A stretch of DNA of 64,000 nt from MFD09286-c1 sp963701015 (GTDB lineage Bacteria > Bacteroidota > Bacteroidia > Bacteroidales > DTGW01), in contig OY969556.1 of NCBI GenBank assembly GCA_963701015.1, positions 1,178,001-1,242,000 on the forward strand, given 5' to 3'. The notes below the pieces were generated by a model. It was not told the DNA's origin, did not search any database, and was given only the letters and a program-made list of their open reading frames with translations. Shown here piece by piece: positions 50,134-60,312 of this stretch. Numbering within the stretch: the stretch's first letter is position 1; every line of letters starts with the position of its first letter. Both the position numbers and the translations under genes were made by a program.

Positions 50134-51354
50134 ATGACAAAGTTAAAATCACCGGATTATATTGCTTTAGAAGATAAGTATGGTGCACACAATTACCACC
50201 CGCTTCCGGTAGTACTTGAAAAAGGCGAAGGTGTTTATGTTTGGGATGTTGAAGGAATTAAATATTTCGATTTTCTTTCAGCGTATTCGGCTGTTAACCA
50301 GGGACATTGTCACCCTAAAATTATTAAAGCATTAACCGATCAGGCACCGAAACTAACTTTAACATCACGTGCTTTTTATAGCAATACATTGGGCGAATAT
50401 GAAAAATATGTGACTGAGTATTTTGGTTACGATAAAGTTTTGCCTATGAATTCAGGTGCCGAAGGTGATGAAACAGCTTTAAAGCTTTGTCGAAAATGGG
50501 CATATAAAGTAAAAGGGATTAAAGAAGGTGAGGCAAAAATTATTGTTTGCGATGGTAACTTTCATGGCCGTACAATTACAATTGTTTCTATGAGCACCGA
50601 TCCTGATTCCTATGCTGGTTTTGGTCCTTTTACCCCCGGATTTATAAAAATCAATTACAACGATATTAGTGCTTTGGAAAAAGCTTTGGAGGATCCAAAC
50701 GTCGCTGGATTTTTAGTTGAACCCATTCAGGGTGAAGCAGGAGTTTATGTTCCTGATTCAGGCTATATTAAAAAGGCTTATGATTTATGTAAGGCGAAAA
50801 ACGTTTTATTTATAGCCGATGAAGTTCAAACTGGTTTATGTCGTACAGGAAAACCTATTTGCTGCGATCATGAAGGAGTTCATCCGGACATTTTAATCCT
50901 TGGCAAAGCCCTTTCAGGCGGAGTATTGCCTATTTCGGCTGTTTTAGCAAATAATGAAATAATGTTAACCATTAAACCCGGTGAGCATGGTTCAACTTTT
51001 GGCGGCAATCCTTTGGCTTGTAAGGTTGCAATTGCGGCATTAGAAGTATTAAAAGATGAAAAACTATCGGAAAATGCAGAAAAAATGGGAAAAATTTTCC
51101 GCAATGAAGTTGCTAAAATAAAATCGGATATGATTGAACTAGTGCGTGGTAAAGGTTTGTTAAATGCAATTGTAATAAAACCTAAAAACGGAAAAGAAGC
51201 CTGGGATGTTTGTGTAGCTTTAAAGGAAAATGGTTTATTAGCGAAACCAACGCATCAGCATATTATACGTTTTGCACCACCATTAGTAATAAATGAAAAA
51301 CAAATACGTGAAGCGGTTGATATTATATCGGATACATTTGAACAATTTAATTAA
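50134..51354 (+). CDS. rocD: Ornithine-oxoacid aminotransferase
   Basis: 406 aa, class III PLP aminotransferase. YGAHNYHPLPVVLEKGEGVY is the usual opening of RocD; FLSAYSAVNQGHCHPKI, MNSGAEGDETALKL and CDGNFHGRTITIVSMS follow. The PLP lysine is in LILGKALSGGVLPISAVL, preceded by LFIADEVQTGLCRTGK; EHGSTFGGNPLACKVAIAAL closes the site. It converts ornithine and 2-oxoglutarate to glutamate semialdehyde and glutamate. It is a single gene with its own terminator. Confidence 0.95.
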   Translation: MTKLKSPDYIALEDKYGAHNYHPLPVVLEKGEGVYVWDVEGIKYFDFLSAYSAVNQGHCHPKIIKALTDQAPKLTLTSRAFYSNTLGEYEKYVTEYFGYDKVLPMNSGAEGDETALKLCRKWAYKVKGIKEGEAKIIVCDGNFHGRTITIVSMSTDPDSYAGFGPFTPGFIKINYNDISALEKALEDPNVAGFLVEPIQGEAGVYVPDSGYIKKAYDLCKAKNVLFIADEVQTGLCRTGKPICCDHEGVHPDILILGKALSGGVLPISAVLANNEIMLTIKPGEHGSTFGGNPLACKVAIAALEVLKDEKLSENAEKMGKIFRNEVAKIKSDMIELVRGKGLLNAIVIKPKNGKEAWDVCVALKENGLLAKPTHQHIIRFAPPLVINEKQIREAVDIISDTFEQFN

Positions 51355-51377
51355 AATATAAAATGTATTTGAAAATT

Positions 51378-51405
51378 TAAACCTGGTTAATGCCAGGTTT
51401 TTTAT
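51378..51405 (+). terminator. Terminator after rocD
   Basis: AACCTGG / CCAGGTT stem with a 6-base loop, then TTTTTT. 51406-51579 is AT-rich sequence before the kinase gene. Confidence 0.85.
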
Positions 51406-51579
51406 TTGTAATCAAAATAAATAGCTATTTATAATTAGGAAATAAATACATTAATCTATAAAAAAGTTATAATTGTCAAAAATACAGGTAATAAATATGA
51501 TTTTTTAACGAAAAAACGTGTACATATCAATTGGTAATTTAAATTTGCAGCAATTAAATCTAAAGCAACAAATTATCAC

Positions 51580-53640
51580 ATGTTTTTAGGTATTTCTAAT
51601 ATTTCATTGCTATTTATTTTAAATTGGAACAGTTTAAATGCCATTCCATTTATTAGCAATACCTTTCAATTCACTCTGATTAACCTTTTATTCATTTCCG
51701 GATTAATTTTAATTCTTCTTAAAAAAAGACAAGAGATTCTTAATCCAATTTATTCCAAAGGTTTACAAATTTCCTATTATTCCGAAGATTCATTGATAAG
51801 ACCAGTTACATCTCAATTGATTGAAAAAAGTCAATTCGAAAATTTTTTTAAGAACTCTCCAGTGGGTTATTTAAGAATTAATGCTGAAGGTATAATATTA
51901 TCATCAAATCCTGCAATTATAAAAATTCTAGGTTTCGAATCGAATGAAGATTTATTATCAATTAACTATTTATATAATTTTCATCGTGATAAGTCACGAA
52001 ACAAAGATTTCATTGAACAGCTAAAAGTATTAAAATCATTTACATTTATCGAATATTGGCGAAAAGAGCATGGTACTATTGCATACCTAAAGGAAAATTA
52101 TACGCCTATTCTGAATGACAAAAATGAATTTAAATTTTATGAAATTATTGTTGAAGACATTACTGCAAGGGTAAAAGCTGAGCGGTCGTTAAAAATAACT
52201 GAAGAAAAATTCAAACTTATTATTGATCAGGTTCCTGTTGGGATGTATAGAGTTGTTGCTACAGGTGAAATTGTATTTGCAAACCAGTTTTTAGCAAATT
52301 TATTAGGCTATAATTCCGATGATGAAATTAAAGGGAAAATGGCCAACGATTTTGTTTTGGTTCCCGAAGACAATAAGGAATTTATAAAATTACAAATTGA
52401 ACAGGGAAATACAGAATATTCAACTGAAAAAGAGCTTATTAAAAAGGACGGCACAAAAATATGGATTCAGGATACTGCCAAAATATTTTATGATACCAGT
52501 GGTGAAGTTTTGTTTTACGACGGAATTATTGAAGAAATTACTGCCAGAAAAAATGCCGAACTAGAATTAAACCGGTTAATAACGGCGATTAATCAAATTT
52601 CGGAAGGACTTATTATTACTGATATTAAAGGCAATATTTTATATGTAAACCCTGCATATGAAAAAATGTCGGGCTATTCAATATTTGAAATTAAAGGCCA
52701 AAATTTGAACATTTTTAATAAATTACTTCCAAAGGAATATTACAATAAAATTTGGAATACTGTCCTGAGTGGTAAAAATTGGAACAGTACTATTGTTCAA
52801 ACAAAAAAAAGTGGTGAAATCTACGATGAACAAATGATTGTTTCACCAATTAAAAATAGCATAGGCGAAATAACCAATTTTGTACTTGTAAAGCGTGATA
52901 TTACTGATGAAAAGAAAATAGAACAGCATTTACAACAATCGCAGAAACTTCAAGCTATTGGAACACTTGCCGGTGGAATTGCCCATGATTTTAACAATAT
53001 ACTAATGGGTATGCAAATTTATACTGAAATTTTATTGAAGAAAATATCAGAAGACACCAATGAACACAACCTTTTACAGAAAGTTTATACCGCCCAAAAC
53101 AGGGCAAAAGATTTAATCCGTCAGATTTTGTCGTTTAGCCGGCAATCGGGCGATGAAAAAGAACCCTTAATTATTCATACTATAATAAAAGAAGCTTTAA
53201 AACTTATCAAATCTACATTTCCTTCAACCTTAAAACTCGAGACGAAAATTGAAGATTGTGGGCAAATTTCAGGTAATCCTACACAAATTCATCAAATTGT
53301 AATGAATTTATGTACCAATGCAAATCATGCAATGGAAGGCCAGGGACTTTTAACTATCGAATTAAAAAAATTCGATTATATTGAAAAACCTGATGGTTCA
53401 AAAGATTATTCTTCCAACAAATGGATTAGGTTAATGGTAAAAGATACAGGATGCGGAATGGAGAAAAAAATAGCCAATCGTATTTTTGAACCATTCTTTA
53501 CTACAAAATCTGTTGGACAAGGTACAGGCTTGGGATTAGCAACCGTTCATGGTATTGTAAAAAACTATGGTGGTGAAATTTACTTTACAACAAAATTAAA
53601 TGAAGGGACAATTTTTTATATTTATTTACCAACTTTGTAA
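51580..53640 (+). CDS. Membrane-anchored three-PAS histidine kinase
   Basis: 686 aa. The N-terminus has two hydrophobic segments (about 1-20 and 28-46) with almost no periplasmic part, so sensing is by the PAS domains: PAS1 about 80-205 (NSPVGYLRINAEGIILSSN), PAS2 about 205-325 (DQVPVGMYRVVATGEIVFAN), PAS3 about 330-450 (EGLIITDIKGNILYVNPAYEKMSGYS). The HisKA box is TLAGGIAHDFNNILMGM. The ATPase has NLCTNANHAME, VKDTGCGMEKKI, FFTTKSVGQGTGLGLATVHG. Its receiver partner is encoded 10 bp downstream. Confidence 0.93.
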   Translation: MFLGISNISLLFILNWNSLNAIPFISNTFQFTLINLLFISGLILILLKKRQEILNPIYSKGLQISYYSEDSLIRPVTSQLIEKSQFENFFKNSPVGYLRINAEGIILSSNPAIIKILGFESNEDLLSINYLYNFHRDKSRNKDFIEQLKVLKSFTFIEYWRKEHGTIAYLKENYTPILNDKNEFKFYEIIVEDITARVKAERSLKITEEKFKLIIDQVPVGMYRVVATGEIVFANQFLANLLGYNSDDEIKGKMANDFVLVPEDNKEFIKLQIEQGNTEYSTEKELIKKDGTKIWIQDTAKIFYDTSGEVLFYDGIIEEITARKNAELELNRLITAINQISEGLIITDIKGNILYVNPAYEKMSGYSIFEIKGQNLNIFNKLLPKEYYNKIWNTVLSGKNWNSTIVQTKKSGEIYDEQMIVSPIKNSIGEITNFVLVKRDITDEKKIEQHLQQSQKLQAIGTLAGGIAHDFNNILMGMQIYTEILLKKISEDTNEHNLLQKVYTAQNRAKDLIRQILSFSRQSGDEKEPLIIHTIIKEALKLIKSTFPSTLKLETKIEDCGQISGNPTQIHQIVMNLCTNANHAMEGQGLLTIELKKFDYIEKPDGSKDYSSNKWIRLMVKDTGCGMEKKIANRIFEPFFTTKSVGQGTGLGLATVHGIVKNYGGEIYFTTKLNEGTIFYIYLPTL

Positions 53641-53650
53641 TTAATATTAT

Positions 53651-54037
53651 ATGATTGAAATGTACGATATTTTGGTTGTAGATGACGAACCAATGATTAG
53701 GGAAGGTTTAAAGGTTGCACTTGAAATGGAAGGCCATAGGGCTACAACCGCATGTGATGGAAATGAAGCGATTCGATTAGTTGAAGAAAACAGGCCACAA
53801 TTAATTATTACCGATATAATAATGCCTGAAAGCGATGGAATTGAAGTTATTACTACAGTAAAAGAAAAAAATCCAGAAATAAAAATTTTGGCTATATCAG
53901 GAGGAGGTAGGATTAGTGCAAAAGATCATCTGCATATTGCGAAACAATTAGGGGCTTCGGGAGTTTTGGCTAAACCTTTTTCTACTGAAGATCTTATATG
54001 CGAAATCAATAAACTTTTTCAGCTAGAACAGAATTGA
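53651..54037 (+). CDS. Single-domain response regulator, partner of the three-PAS kinase
   Basis: 128 aa, receiver only: ILVVDDEPMIREGL, D55 in LIITDIIMPESDGIEV, LAISGGGRI (a G-rich form of the Thr/Ser site) and GVLAKPFSTEDL with the conserved Lys. It follows its kinase by 10 bp. With no output domain it must signal by protein contact. The gap 54038-54383 downstream holds only the etfB promoter. Confidence 0.92.
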   Translation: MIEMYDILVVDDEPMIREGLKVALEMEGHRATTACDGNEAIRLVEENRPQLIITDIIMPESDGIEVITTVKEKNPEIKILAISGGGRISAKDHLHIAKQLGASGVLAKPFSTEDLICEINKLFQLEQN

Positions 54038-54241
54038 AAACTAAGTGCTGAGTTTAATTTGTCTGCTTTAAAATTTCCATTTTAGTTTTCACTAAATTGT
54101 TTTAAGATTTGATTTTAGATTATTTACTTCTTGAATTATAAAAGTGTAATTTATAACTACATTTAATTGCAATTATTTCTACCGTATTTATAATAAAACT
54201 AAATAAGCTACTTGTAATAAGAGTTTGCCGATTTATATTAT

Positions 54242-54271
54242 TTGTTTTTTATTTTCTTATTTTTATCTTTG
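54242..54271 (+). promoter_or_regulatory. Bacteroidota-type promoter of the etf operon
   Basis: TTG (54242-54244), 19 bases, then TATCTTTG (54264-54271), which matches the TTG/TAnnTTTG consensus of the Bacteroides primary sigma factor. It lies 112 bp before the etfB ATG. Confidence 0.6.
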
Positions 54272-54383
54272 CCCTCTTTAAAAAACTGGCATACCTTTTT
54301 GTTTTCACGAAAGTATGTAAGTTCAGTCTTTTAATGTTAAACAATTTACCCTGCATTTTGCAGGCCAAATAATTCATTTTATA

Positions 54384-55261
54384 ATGAAAGGACTTAAAAT
54401 AATTGTACTCGCAAAACAGGTTCCCGATACCCGTAATGTTGGCAAAGATGCCATGAAAGCCGATGGGACTGTTAACCGTGCAGCATTGCCTGCAATTTTC
54501 AATCCAGAAGATTTGAATGCTTTGGAACAAGCATTGGAACTGAAAGATAGATTTCCAGGAACAACAATCACACTTTTAACTATGGGACCTGTGCGTGCTT
54601 CGGAAGTATTGCGCGAAGGACTTTTCCGTGGTGCCGATGATGGGGTATTACTTACCGACCGTGCATTTGCTGGTGCCGATACTTTAGCTACTTCCTATGC
54701 ATTGGCTTGTGCTATTCGTAAAATTAAAGATTTTGATTTAATTATTTGCGGGCGTCAGGCTATTGATGGTGATACCGCCCAGGTTGTTGCCCACAGGTTG
54801 CTGAAAAATTAGGAATTGCTCAAATAACTTATGCTGAGGAAATAATATCGGTAAAAGATAAAAAGATACAGATTAAAAGAAGGCTCGAAAGAGGTATTGA
54901 AATTGTTGAAGGTAAGTTTCCTTTAGTTATAACCGTTAATAGTTCAGCTCCTGATTGCCGTCCGCGAAATGCGAAATTGCTTATGAAGTATAAACATGCT
55001 TCAACCATAAGCGAACGTGCCGATAAAACTGAAGATTATATTACAATGGTTAACGAAAAACCCTATTTAAATATTAAAGAATGGAGTGTTAACGATATTG
55101 AATGTGAACGTGAACAACTTGGTTTATCCGGTTCTCCAACCAAAGTTAAAAAGATAGAAAATATTGTTTTTCAGGCAAAAGAATCGAAAAAACTTACTGA
55201 AAGCGATAAAGATATGAATGAGTTAATGAAGGAATTAATTGAAAATCACACAATAGGATAA
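54384..55261 (+). pseudogene. etfB: Electron transfer flavoprotein subunit beta, split by one frameshift
   Basis: Frame 1 runs from 54384 to a stop at 54812 and ends its true similarity at RQAIDGDTAQV, the AMP-binding signature. The continuation (PQVAEKLGIAQITYAEE and on to LIENHTIG at 55261) is in another frame; restoring one base near 54789 joins them into about 292 codons, the normal length. Features are VLAKQVPDTRNVG, NPEDLNALEQALELKD and LLTMGPVRASEVLREGLF. With EtfA it carries electrons from acyl-CoA dehydrogenases or takes part in bifurcation. The same operon has another frameshift, so sequence error is a real possibility. Confidence 0.85.
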
Positions 55262-55266
55262 TAAAT

Positions 55267-55379
55267 GCCTCCCCTAACCCCTCCAAAGGAGTGGGAAAGA
55301 AATATTTAATTTTAATATGAGAAAAAAATTCACCAATAGTCCTGTATTTTTCCTCCCTTTAGGGGAGGCTAGGAGGGGC
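55267..55379. repeat. Paired C-rich/G-rich intergenic element 1
   Basis: GCCTCCCCTAACCCCTCC then AAAGGAG at the left and CTCCCTTTAGGGGAGG then CTAGGAGGGGC at the right form a pair of inverted ends about 65 bases apart. It fills the gap between etfB and etfA. Element 2 (56427-56552) has the same structure. Confidence 0.7.
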
Positions 55380-55399
55380 TTCTTTTTAAAATAAAATTT

Positions 55400-56419
55400 A
55401 TGAACAACATTTTTGTTTATTGCGAAATTGAAGAAGGCAAAGTTGCCGATGTTAGCCTTGAATTACTGACTAAAGGCCGCAAACTTGCAACCGATTTAAA
55501 GTGTAAACTTGAAGCTCTGGCTATTGGAAGCAAACTGAACGGCATCGAAAAGCAAATTTTTCCTTATGGTGCTGATACTGTTTATGTTTTAGACGATCCT
55601 CGTTTAGAACATTACCAAACTTTACCACATACTTCTGTTTCAGTAAAATTATTTCAGGAACAAAAACCTCAAATAGCTTTAATGGGTGCAACTACTATTG
55701 GCCGCGATTTAGGTCCGCGCGTTTCTTCAGCTTTAAAAAGCGGGTTGACAGCAGATTGCACAAATCTTGAAATTGGTGGGCATACCGAAACCAAAACAGG
55801 TAAAGAATACAAAGATTTATTGTACCAGATTCGACCAGCATTTGGTGGAAATATAATTGCAACCATTGTAAATCCCGATTGTCGTCCTCAAATGGCAACA
55901 GTTCGTGAAGGGGTTATGAAAAAGGAAGTTTTTAATGCTTCACATAAAGGGGAATTAGTAAAACTTGATGCAAAGAATTATGTTTCCGATACTGATTTTG
56001 TAATAAGTATTATCGAACGCCACATGGAAAAATCGAAAGTTAACATTAAAAATTCTTCGATTATTGTATCGGGCGGCTATGGGGTAGGTTCACGTGAAAA
56101 CTTTCAATTATTATATGATTTAGCTGCAGTTATAGGTGCTGAAGTAGGTGCTTCACGTGCTGCTGTTGATGCAGGATATGCCGACCATGAAAGACAAATC
56201 GGACAAACTGGTGTTACTGTTCGTCCAAAATTATATATTGCTTGTGGCATTTCGGGTCAAATTCAACATATTGCCGGAATGCAGGAATCGAGTATGATTA
56301 TATCAATTAATAGTGATGTTTCTGCACCCATTAACAAAATTGCCGATTATGTTATTACTGGTAATATTGAAGATGTGGTTCCTAAAATGATTAAATATTA
56401 TAAACAAAATTCGAAATAA
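55400..56419 (+). CDS. etfA: Electron transfer flavoprotein subunit alpha
   Basis: 339 aa. The N-terminal domain starts IFVYCEIEEGKVADVSLEL. The FAD-binding domain is clear: IIVSGGYGVGSRENFQLLYD, EVGASRAAVDAGYADHERQ, GQTGVTVRPKLYIACGISG, QHIAGMQESSMIISINSD. These residues hold the FAD of the heterodimer. The gene is intact, in contrast to etfB and the dehydrogenase on either side. The three make one operon, with C-rich/G-rich repeats in both gaps. Confidence 0.95.
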   Translation: MNNIFVYCEIEEGKVADVSLELLTKGRKLATDLKCKLEALAIGSKLNGIEKQIFPYGADTVYVLDDPRLEHYQTLPHTSVSVKLFQEQKPQIALMGATTIGRDLGPRVSSALKSGLTADCTNLEIGGHTETKTGKEYKDLLYQIRPAFGGNIIATIVNPDCRPQMATVREGVMKKEVFNASHKGELVKLDAKNYVSDTDFVISIIERHMEKSKVNIKNSSIIVSGGYGVGSRENFQLLYDLAAVIGAEVGASRAAVDAGYADHERQIGQTGVTVRPKLYIACGISGQIQHIAGMQESSMIISINSDVSAPINKIADYVITGNIEDVVPKMIKYYKQNSK

Positions 56420-56426
56420 AAAGGAA

Positions 56427-56552
56427 GCCTCCCACAGCCCCTCCGAAGGAGTGGAGTGAAGAGTGCTTTGAGTAAGTTCACAAAATTAATAATAATATAA
56501 AGGCTTCAATCTGGATGTCTTTTTCCTTCCCTTTGGGGAGGCCAGGTGGGGC
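56427..56552. repeat. Paired C-rich/G-rich intergenic element 2
   Basis: GCCTCCCACAGCCCCTCC then GAAGGAGTGG at the left, and TTCCCTTTGGGGAGG then CCAGGTGGGGC at the right. It lies between etfA and the acyl-CoA dehydrogenase gene and is a diverged sibling of element 1. Confidence 0.7.
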
Positions 56553-56568
56553 AATTAAATAAATTTTT

Positions 56569-58276
56569 ATGGCAAATTTTTATACAGATAACCCAGACTT
56601 GAAGTTTCATCTCACACATCCTTTGATGAAAAGGATTGTAGAATTGAAAGAACGAAAATACACTGAAAAAGATAAATACGACTATGCTCCGAATGATTAT
56701 GAGGATGCAATGGATAGTTTCGATAAAGTGCTTGAAATTGTTGGCGAAATTTGTGGTGAAATTATTGCTCCGAATGCGGAAGGAATTGACCATGATGGCC
56801 CCACACTTATTGACGGACATGTTGAATATGCAAAAGGAACTTCAGTCAATTTAGAATCATTGCACAAAGCTGGGTTAATGGGAATGTCATTACCGCGTCG
56901 TTTTGGCGGGCTAAATTTCCCAATTGTTCCCTATAGCATGGCAGCTGATTTAGTTTCACGTGCCGATGCTGGTTTTGTTAACATTTGGGGATTACAGGAT
57001 TGCGCTGAGACTATTAATGAATATGGTACAGAAGATCAAAAATCACGCTATTTAAGCCGTGTTTGTAAAGGTGAAACTATGGCAATGGACACTTACCGAA
57101 CCTGATGCCGGTTCCGATCTTCAGGCTGTGATGTTAAAAGCACATTACGATGAAAAGAAAGGCACCTGGCTTTTGAATGGTGTAAAACGCTTTATTACCA
57201 ACGGCGATGGCGATATTGCACTGGTATTGGCAAGAACCGAAGAAGGAACTTCTGATGGCCGTGGCCTTTCAATGCTTATATATGATAAACGTCATGGAGG
57301 TGTTACCGTAAGGCGAATCGAAAATAAAATGGGTATTAAAGGTTCACCTACCTGTGAACTAGTTTTTAAAAATGCCCCGGCTGAACTTTGCGGTCAACGT
57401 AAATTAGGCTTGATTAAATATGTTATGGCATTGATGAACGGCGCCCGATTAGGCATTTCGGCACAAAGTGTTGGGCTTTCAGAAGCTGCTTATCGCGAAT
57501 CATTAGCCTATGCAAAAGACCGCAAACAGTTTGGGAAAGCAATTATTGAATTTCCGGCAGTATATGAAATGCTTTCGGTTATGAAAGCTAAACTTGATGC
57601 TTCGCGTACTTTATTGTATGAAACAGCACGTTATGTTGATGTGTATAAAACATTGGCACATATTGCGGAAGAACGCGAGCTTACTAAGGATGAAAAGGAA
57701 GAAATGAAAAAGTACCAGAAATGGGCCGATATATTCACACCGCTTGCAAAAGGTTTAGGTTCCGAATTCTGTAACCAAAATGCTTACGATGCAATCCAAA
57801 TACATGGTGGTTCAGGGTTTATGAAAGATTATCCGGTTGAAAGGATATACCGTGATGCACGTATAACTTCTATTTATGAAGGAACAACACAATTGCAGGT
57901 TGTTGCTGCAATTCGGGGTGTTACTACTGGTTCGTATCTTGCACGTATTAAAGAATATGAAGCTGAAGTTATTAAGCCAGAATTGGAAACCTATCGCCGT
58001 ATATTGGTTGCAATGACGGATGAATATGAAGTATCAGTTAAAAAAGTTGCCGAAGTAAATAATAATGAATATAACGATTTTCATGCACGCCGGATGGTTG
58101 AAATGGCAGGATATATTATCATGGGCTATTTATTGTTGCTCGATACCAACCGTAACCATGATTATTGGAAAACTACTGAAATATTTTTGAAATATGTTCG
58201 TGCACAAAATGCTTCAAAAGCTGAATTTATTAAATTATCGAATGTTAACGATTTGGGTAAATTCAAAATTGAATAA
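56569..58276 (+). pseudogene. Acyl-CoA dehydrogenase, split by one frameshift
   Basis: The first frame runs from 56569 to a stop at 57105; the second carries on to 58276. They join if one base is removed near 57091, giving MAMD-LTEPDAGSDLQ, the flavin-binding signature, and a protein of about 569 aa. Other marks are VNIWGLQDCAETINEYG, MGIKGSPTCELVF, YAKDRKQFGKAI, IQIHGGSGFMKDYPVERIYRDARI and TSIYEGTTQLQ. It oxidises an acyl-CoA and passes electrons to EtfAB, whose genes precede it. The C-terminal 150 residues are longer than in short-chain dehydrogenases. IS copy 2 lies 31 bp after its stop. Confidence 0.85.
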
Positions 58277-58309
58277 ATAAAGGTTAAGTAAAAGGGGGAT
58301 TGAAAGAGA

Positions 58310-58342
58310 AGGTGTCTCAAAAGTCGAGGCACCTTTTTTTGT
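58310..58342 (+). terminator. Hairpin terminator at the left end of IS copy 2
   Basis: Same AAGGTGTCTC/GAGGCACCTT stem and T run as in copy 1. Here it can also end transcripts of the acyl-CoA dehydrogenase operon, 35 bp after the stop. Confidence 0.7.
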
Positions 58343-58421
58343 TAATAAAAAGTTCATAAAAAAGGCTCATTAATTTAATCATTTATCTTGTTTAGTTGTC
58401 TCATTATCAAAAGTATGAGAC

Positions 58422-59948
58422 ATGTATAACCAAAGATCAAAAGTAGTTTTTAAAGACTACAGTCCCAATCAAATCATGTTACTTCCCCCATCACTGGAGG
58501 AGTTCATAGATGCAAACCATCCAGTTCGGGTTGTAAACAAAGTCATTGACAGTATTAACGCTGATGCATTGCATAAACAATATAAAGGAGGTGGCACCTC
58601 AAGCTATCATCCTCGGATGTTGCTGAAGGTTCTTATATACAGTTACCTGAACAATGTATATAGTAGTCGTAAAATGGAAACAGCCTTAAAAGAGAACATT
58701 CATTTTATGTGGCTGAGTGCTATGAACCACCCTGATCATAATACACTTAATCGATTTAGAAGTGATAGGCTCAAAAATGTTTTAAAAGAAATATTTGCAC
58801 AAGTAGTCATGTTATTAGTGGAATCGGGACATGTAAGCCTTCAGGAAATCTATGTTGATGGGACCAAAATAGAATCCAAGGCTAATCGTTATACTTTCGT
58901 TTGGGGCAATTCCATAAAGACCAATAAGGAGAAAATGGTGGCACAACTAAAAGAGTTATGGGATTATACCCAATCGTTAGCCAAAGAGGAATTACAAGAT
59001 ACAGATAATGTTGACTTTACCCAAATAGATGCAGAAAAAGTAAAACGGACTATTAATCAAATAGATCAAGCATTATCTGATAAAAAGGTTGACAAGAAAG
59101 TAAGACAGAAATTAAATTACGCTCGCCAACATTGGCCACAAAATCTCAACAAGTACAAGGAGCAAGAGCAGATATTAGGCAAACGGAACTCGTATAGTAA
59201 AACAGACCCTGGGGCAACCTTCATGCGAATGAAAGAAGATCACATGAAAAACGGTCAGTTGAAACCAGGATATAATGTTCAGATAAGCACTAATAATCAA
59301 TATATTGTAAACTATAGCCATCACCCCAATCCAACCGATACAACCACATTAAGGCCTCATTTGGAACAGTTCCACACCCTGTATAACAATTATCCTAAAG
59401 TAGCTGTGGCAGATGCTGGTTATGGTTCAGAAGAAAATTACGCATTGTTAGAAAAGGCAAAAATAGACGCTTATATAAAGTTTAACTATTTTGACAAAGA
59501 TCAACGCAAAATTAAGAACTCTCTCAATAGCAATTTATTCTACAACTCTGAAAAGAACTGCTACTATTGTCCAATGGGTCAACCGATGAATTACATTGGC
59601 TCAATCAAACGAGTTACAGAAAACGGTTTTGAGCAACAAATATCTCGTTACCAAGCTATTAATTGCAGTACATGCCCATTGCGTGGAGCTTGTCATAAAA
59701 GTAAGAAGAATAAAATAATAGAAATTAATCATAATCTAAACCGACTAAAGGCCCAAGCATCAGAACGCTTGAAGAGTGAGCAAGGGCTTTACTACCGAAG
59801 TAAAAGAGGGGTTGATGTTGAACCCGTTTTTGCCAATATCAAGTTTAATAAAGGATTTAAGCGTTTTGGACTTAAAGGAATGTTAAAAACAGAAATTGAA
59901 ATGGGCTTACTAGCGTTGGCACACAATTTAGCAAAAAGAGCAGCATAG
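58422..59948 (+). CDS. IS1182-family transposase, copy 2
   Basis: 508 aa, residue for residue the same as the product of 4931-6457, with D146, D331 and E467 and the C380-C424 cysteine set intact. The perfect identity over a whole gene means either very recent transposition or gene conversion between copies. Confidence 0.93.
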   Translation: MYNQRSKVVFKDYSPNQIMLLPPSLEEFIDANHPVRVVNKVIDSINADALHKQYKGGGTSSYHPRMLLKVLIYSYLNNVYSSRKMETALKENIHFMWLSAMNHPDHNTLNRFRSDRLKNVLKEIFAQVVMLLVESGHVSLQEIYVDGTKIESKANRYTFVWGNSIKTNKEKMVAQLKELWDYTQSLAKEELQDTDNVDFTQIDAEKVKRTINQIDQALSDKKVDKKVRQKLNYARQHWPQNLNKYKEQEQILGKRNSYSKTDPGATFMRMKEDHMKNGQLKPGYNVQISTNNQYIVNYSHHPNPTDTTTLRPHLEQFHTLYNNYPKVAVADAGYGSEENYALLEKAKIDAYIKFNYFDKDQRKIKNSLNSNLFYNSEKNCYYCPMGQPMNYIGSIKRVTENGFEQQISRYQAINCSTCPLRGACHKSKKNKIIEINHNLNRLKAQASERLKSEQGLYYRSKRGVDVEPVFANIKFNKGFKRFGLKGMLKTEIEMGLLALAHNLAKRAA

Positions 59949-60312
59949 GCTGCTTTGCCATCCTCTTAGGAAGGCAACAAATGTCCTATATCGTAATTAT
60001 TAAATTATTATCAAAAAAATCTAAATCGATCAAACAAAAAAATAATCTACCATAAAACATTTTGATCAGTTCAAAAAAATTCTACGTTTTTTAACCAAAA
60101 AAAGACCATCTCATTTTTACTTTTGAGACGGCCTCTTTTTTATTTTATAAAATTCAAAAAATTCAATACTATGTTAATATTGTAAATTTTAATTGGTATA
60201 TGTTCCATGTTATAATCATATAAGTGCATTTAAAATTGAAAAAAAGTATTGTTTGCCGCTGTAACAATTATTATATTGCAAATAGTAATACAATTTTAAT
60301 AACAGAGTTAAA

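Larger units (their letters stand above)
58308..60135 (+). mobile_element. IS1182-family insertion sequence, copy 2
   Basis: Same length and orientation as copy 1 (4817-6644), shifted by 53491 bp; I saw no base difference between them. The flanks differ, which fixes the ends. No target duplication is visible. As in copy 1 the right end is followed at once by a T run. Confidence 0.88.

Noticed and set aside
54249..54530. Minus-strand reading frames over the etfB start
   Set aside because: They overlap the well-supported etfB coding start and its promoter and show no family features.
54789..54812. Programmed frameshifting in etfB
   Set aside because: There is no slippery heptamer or downstream structure at the break, and frameshifting is not known for this family.
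57059..58276. A second, shorter acyl-CoA dehydrogenase gene starting at 57059
   Set aside because: Its first residues are out-of-frame readings of the upstream part; the flavin motif LTEPDAGSD continues the 56569 frame after one base, so it is one broken gene.
4817..60135. A composite transposon bounded by the two IS copies
   Set aside because: The 51.7 kb between them is housekeeping and regulatory chromosome without transferable cargo, and no outer target duplication is visible; only a recombination risk is claimed.
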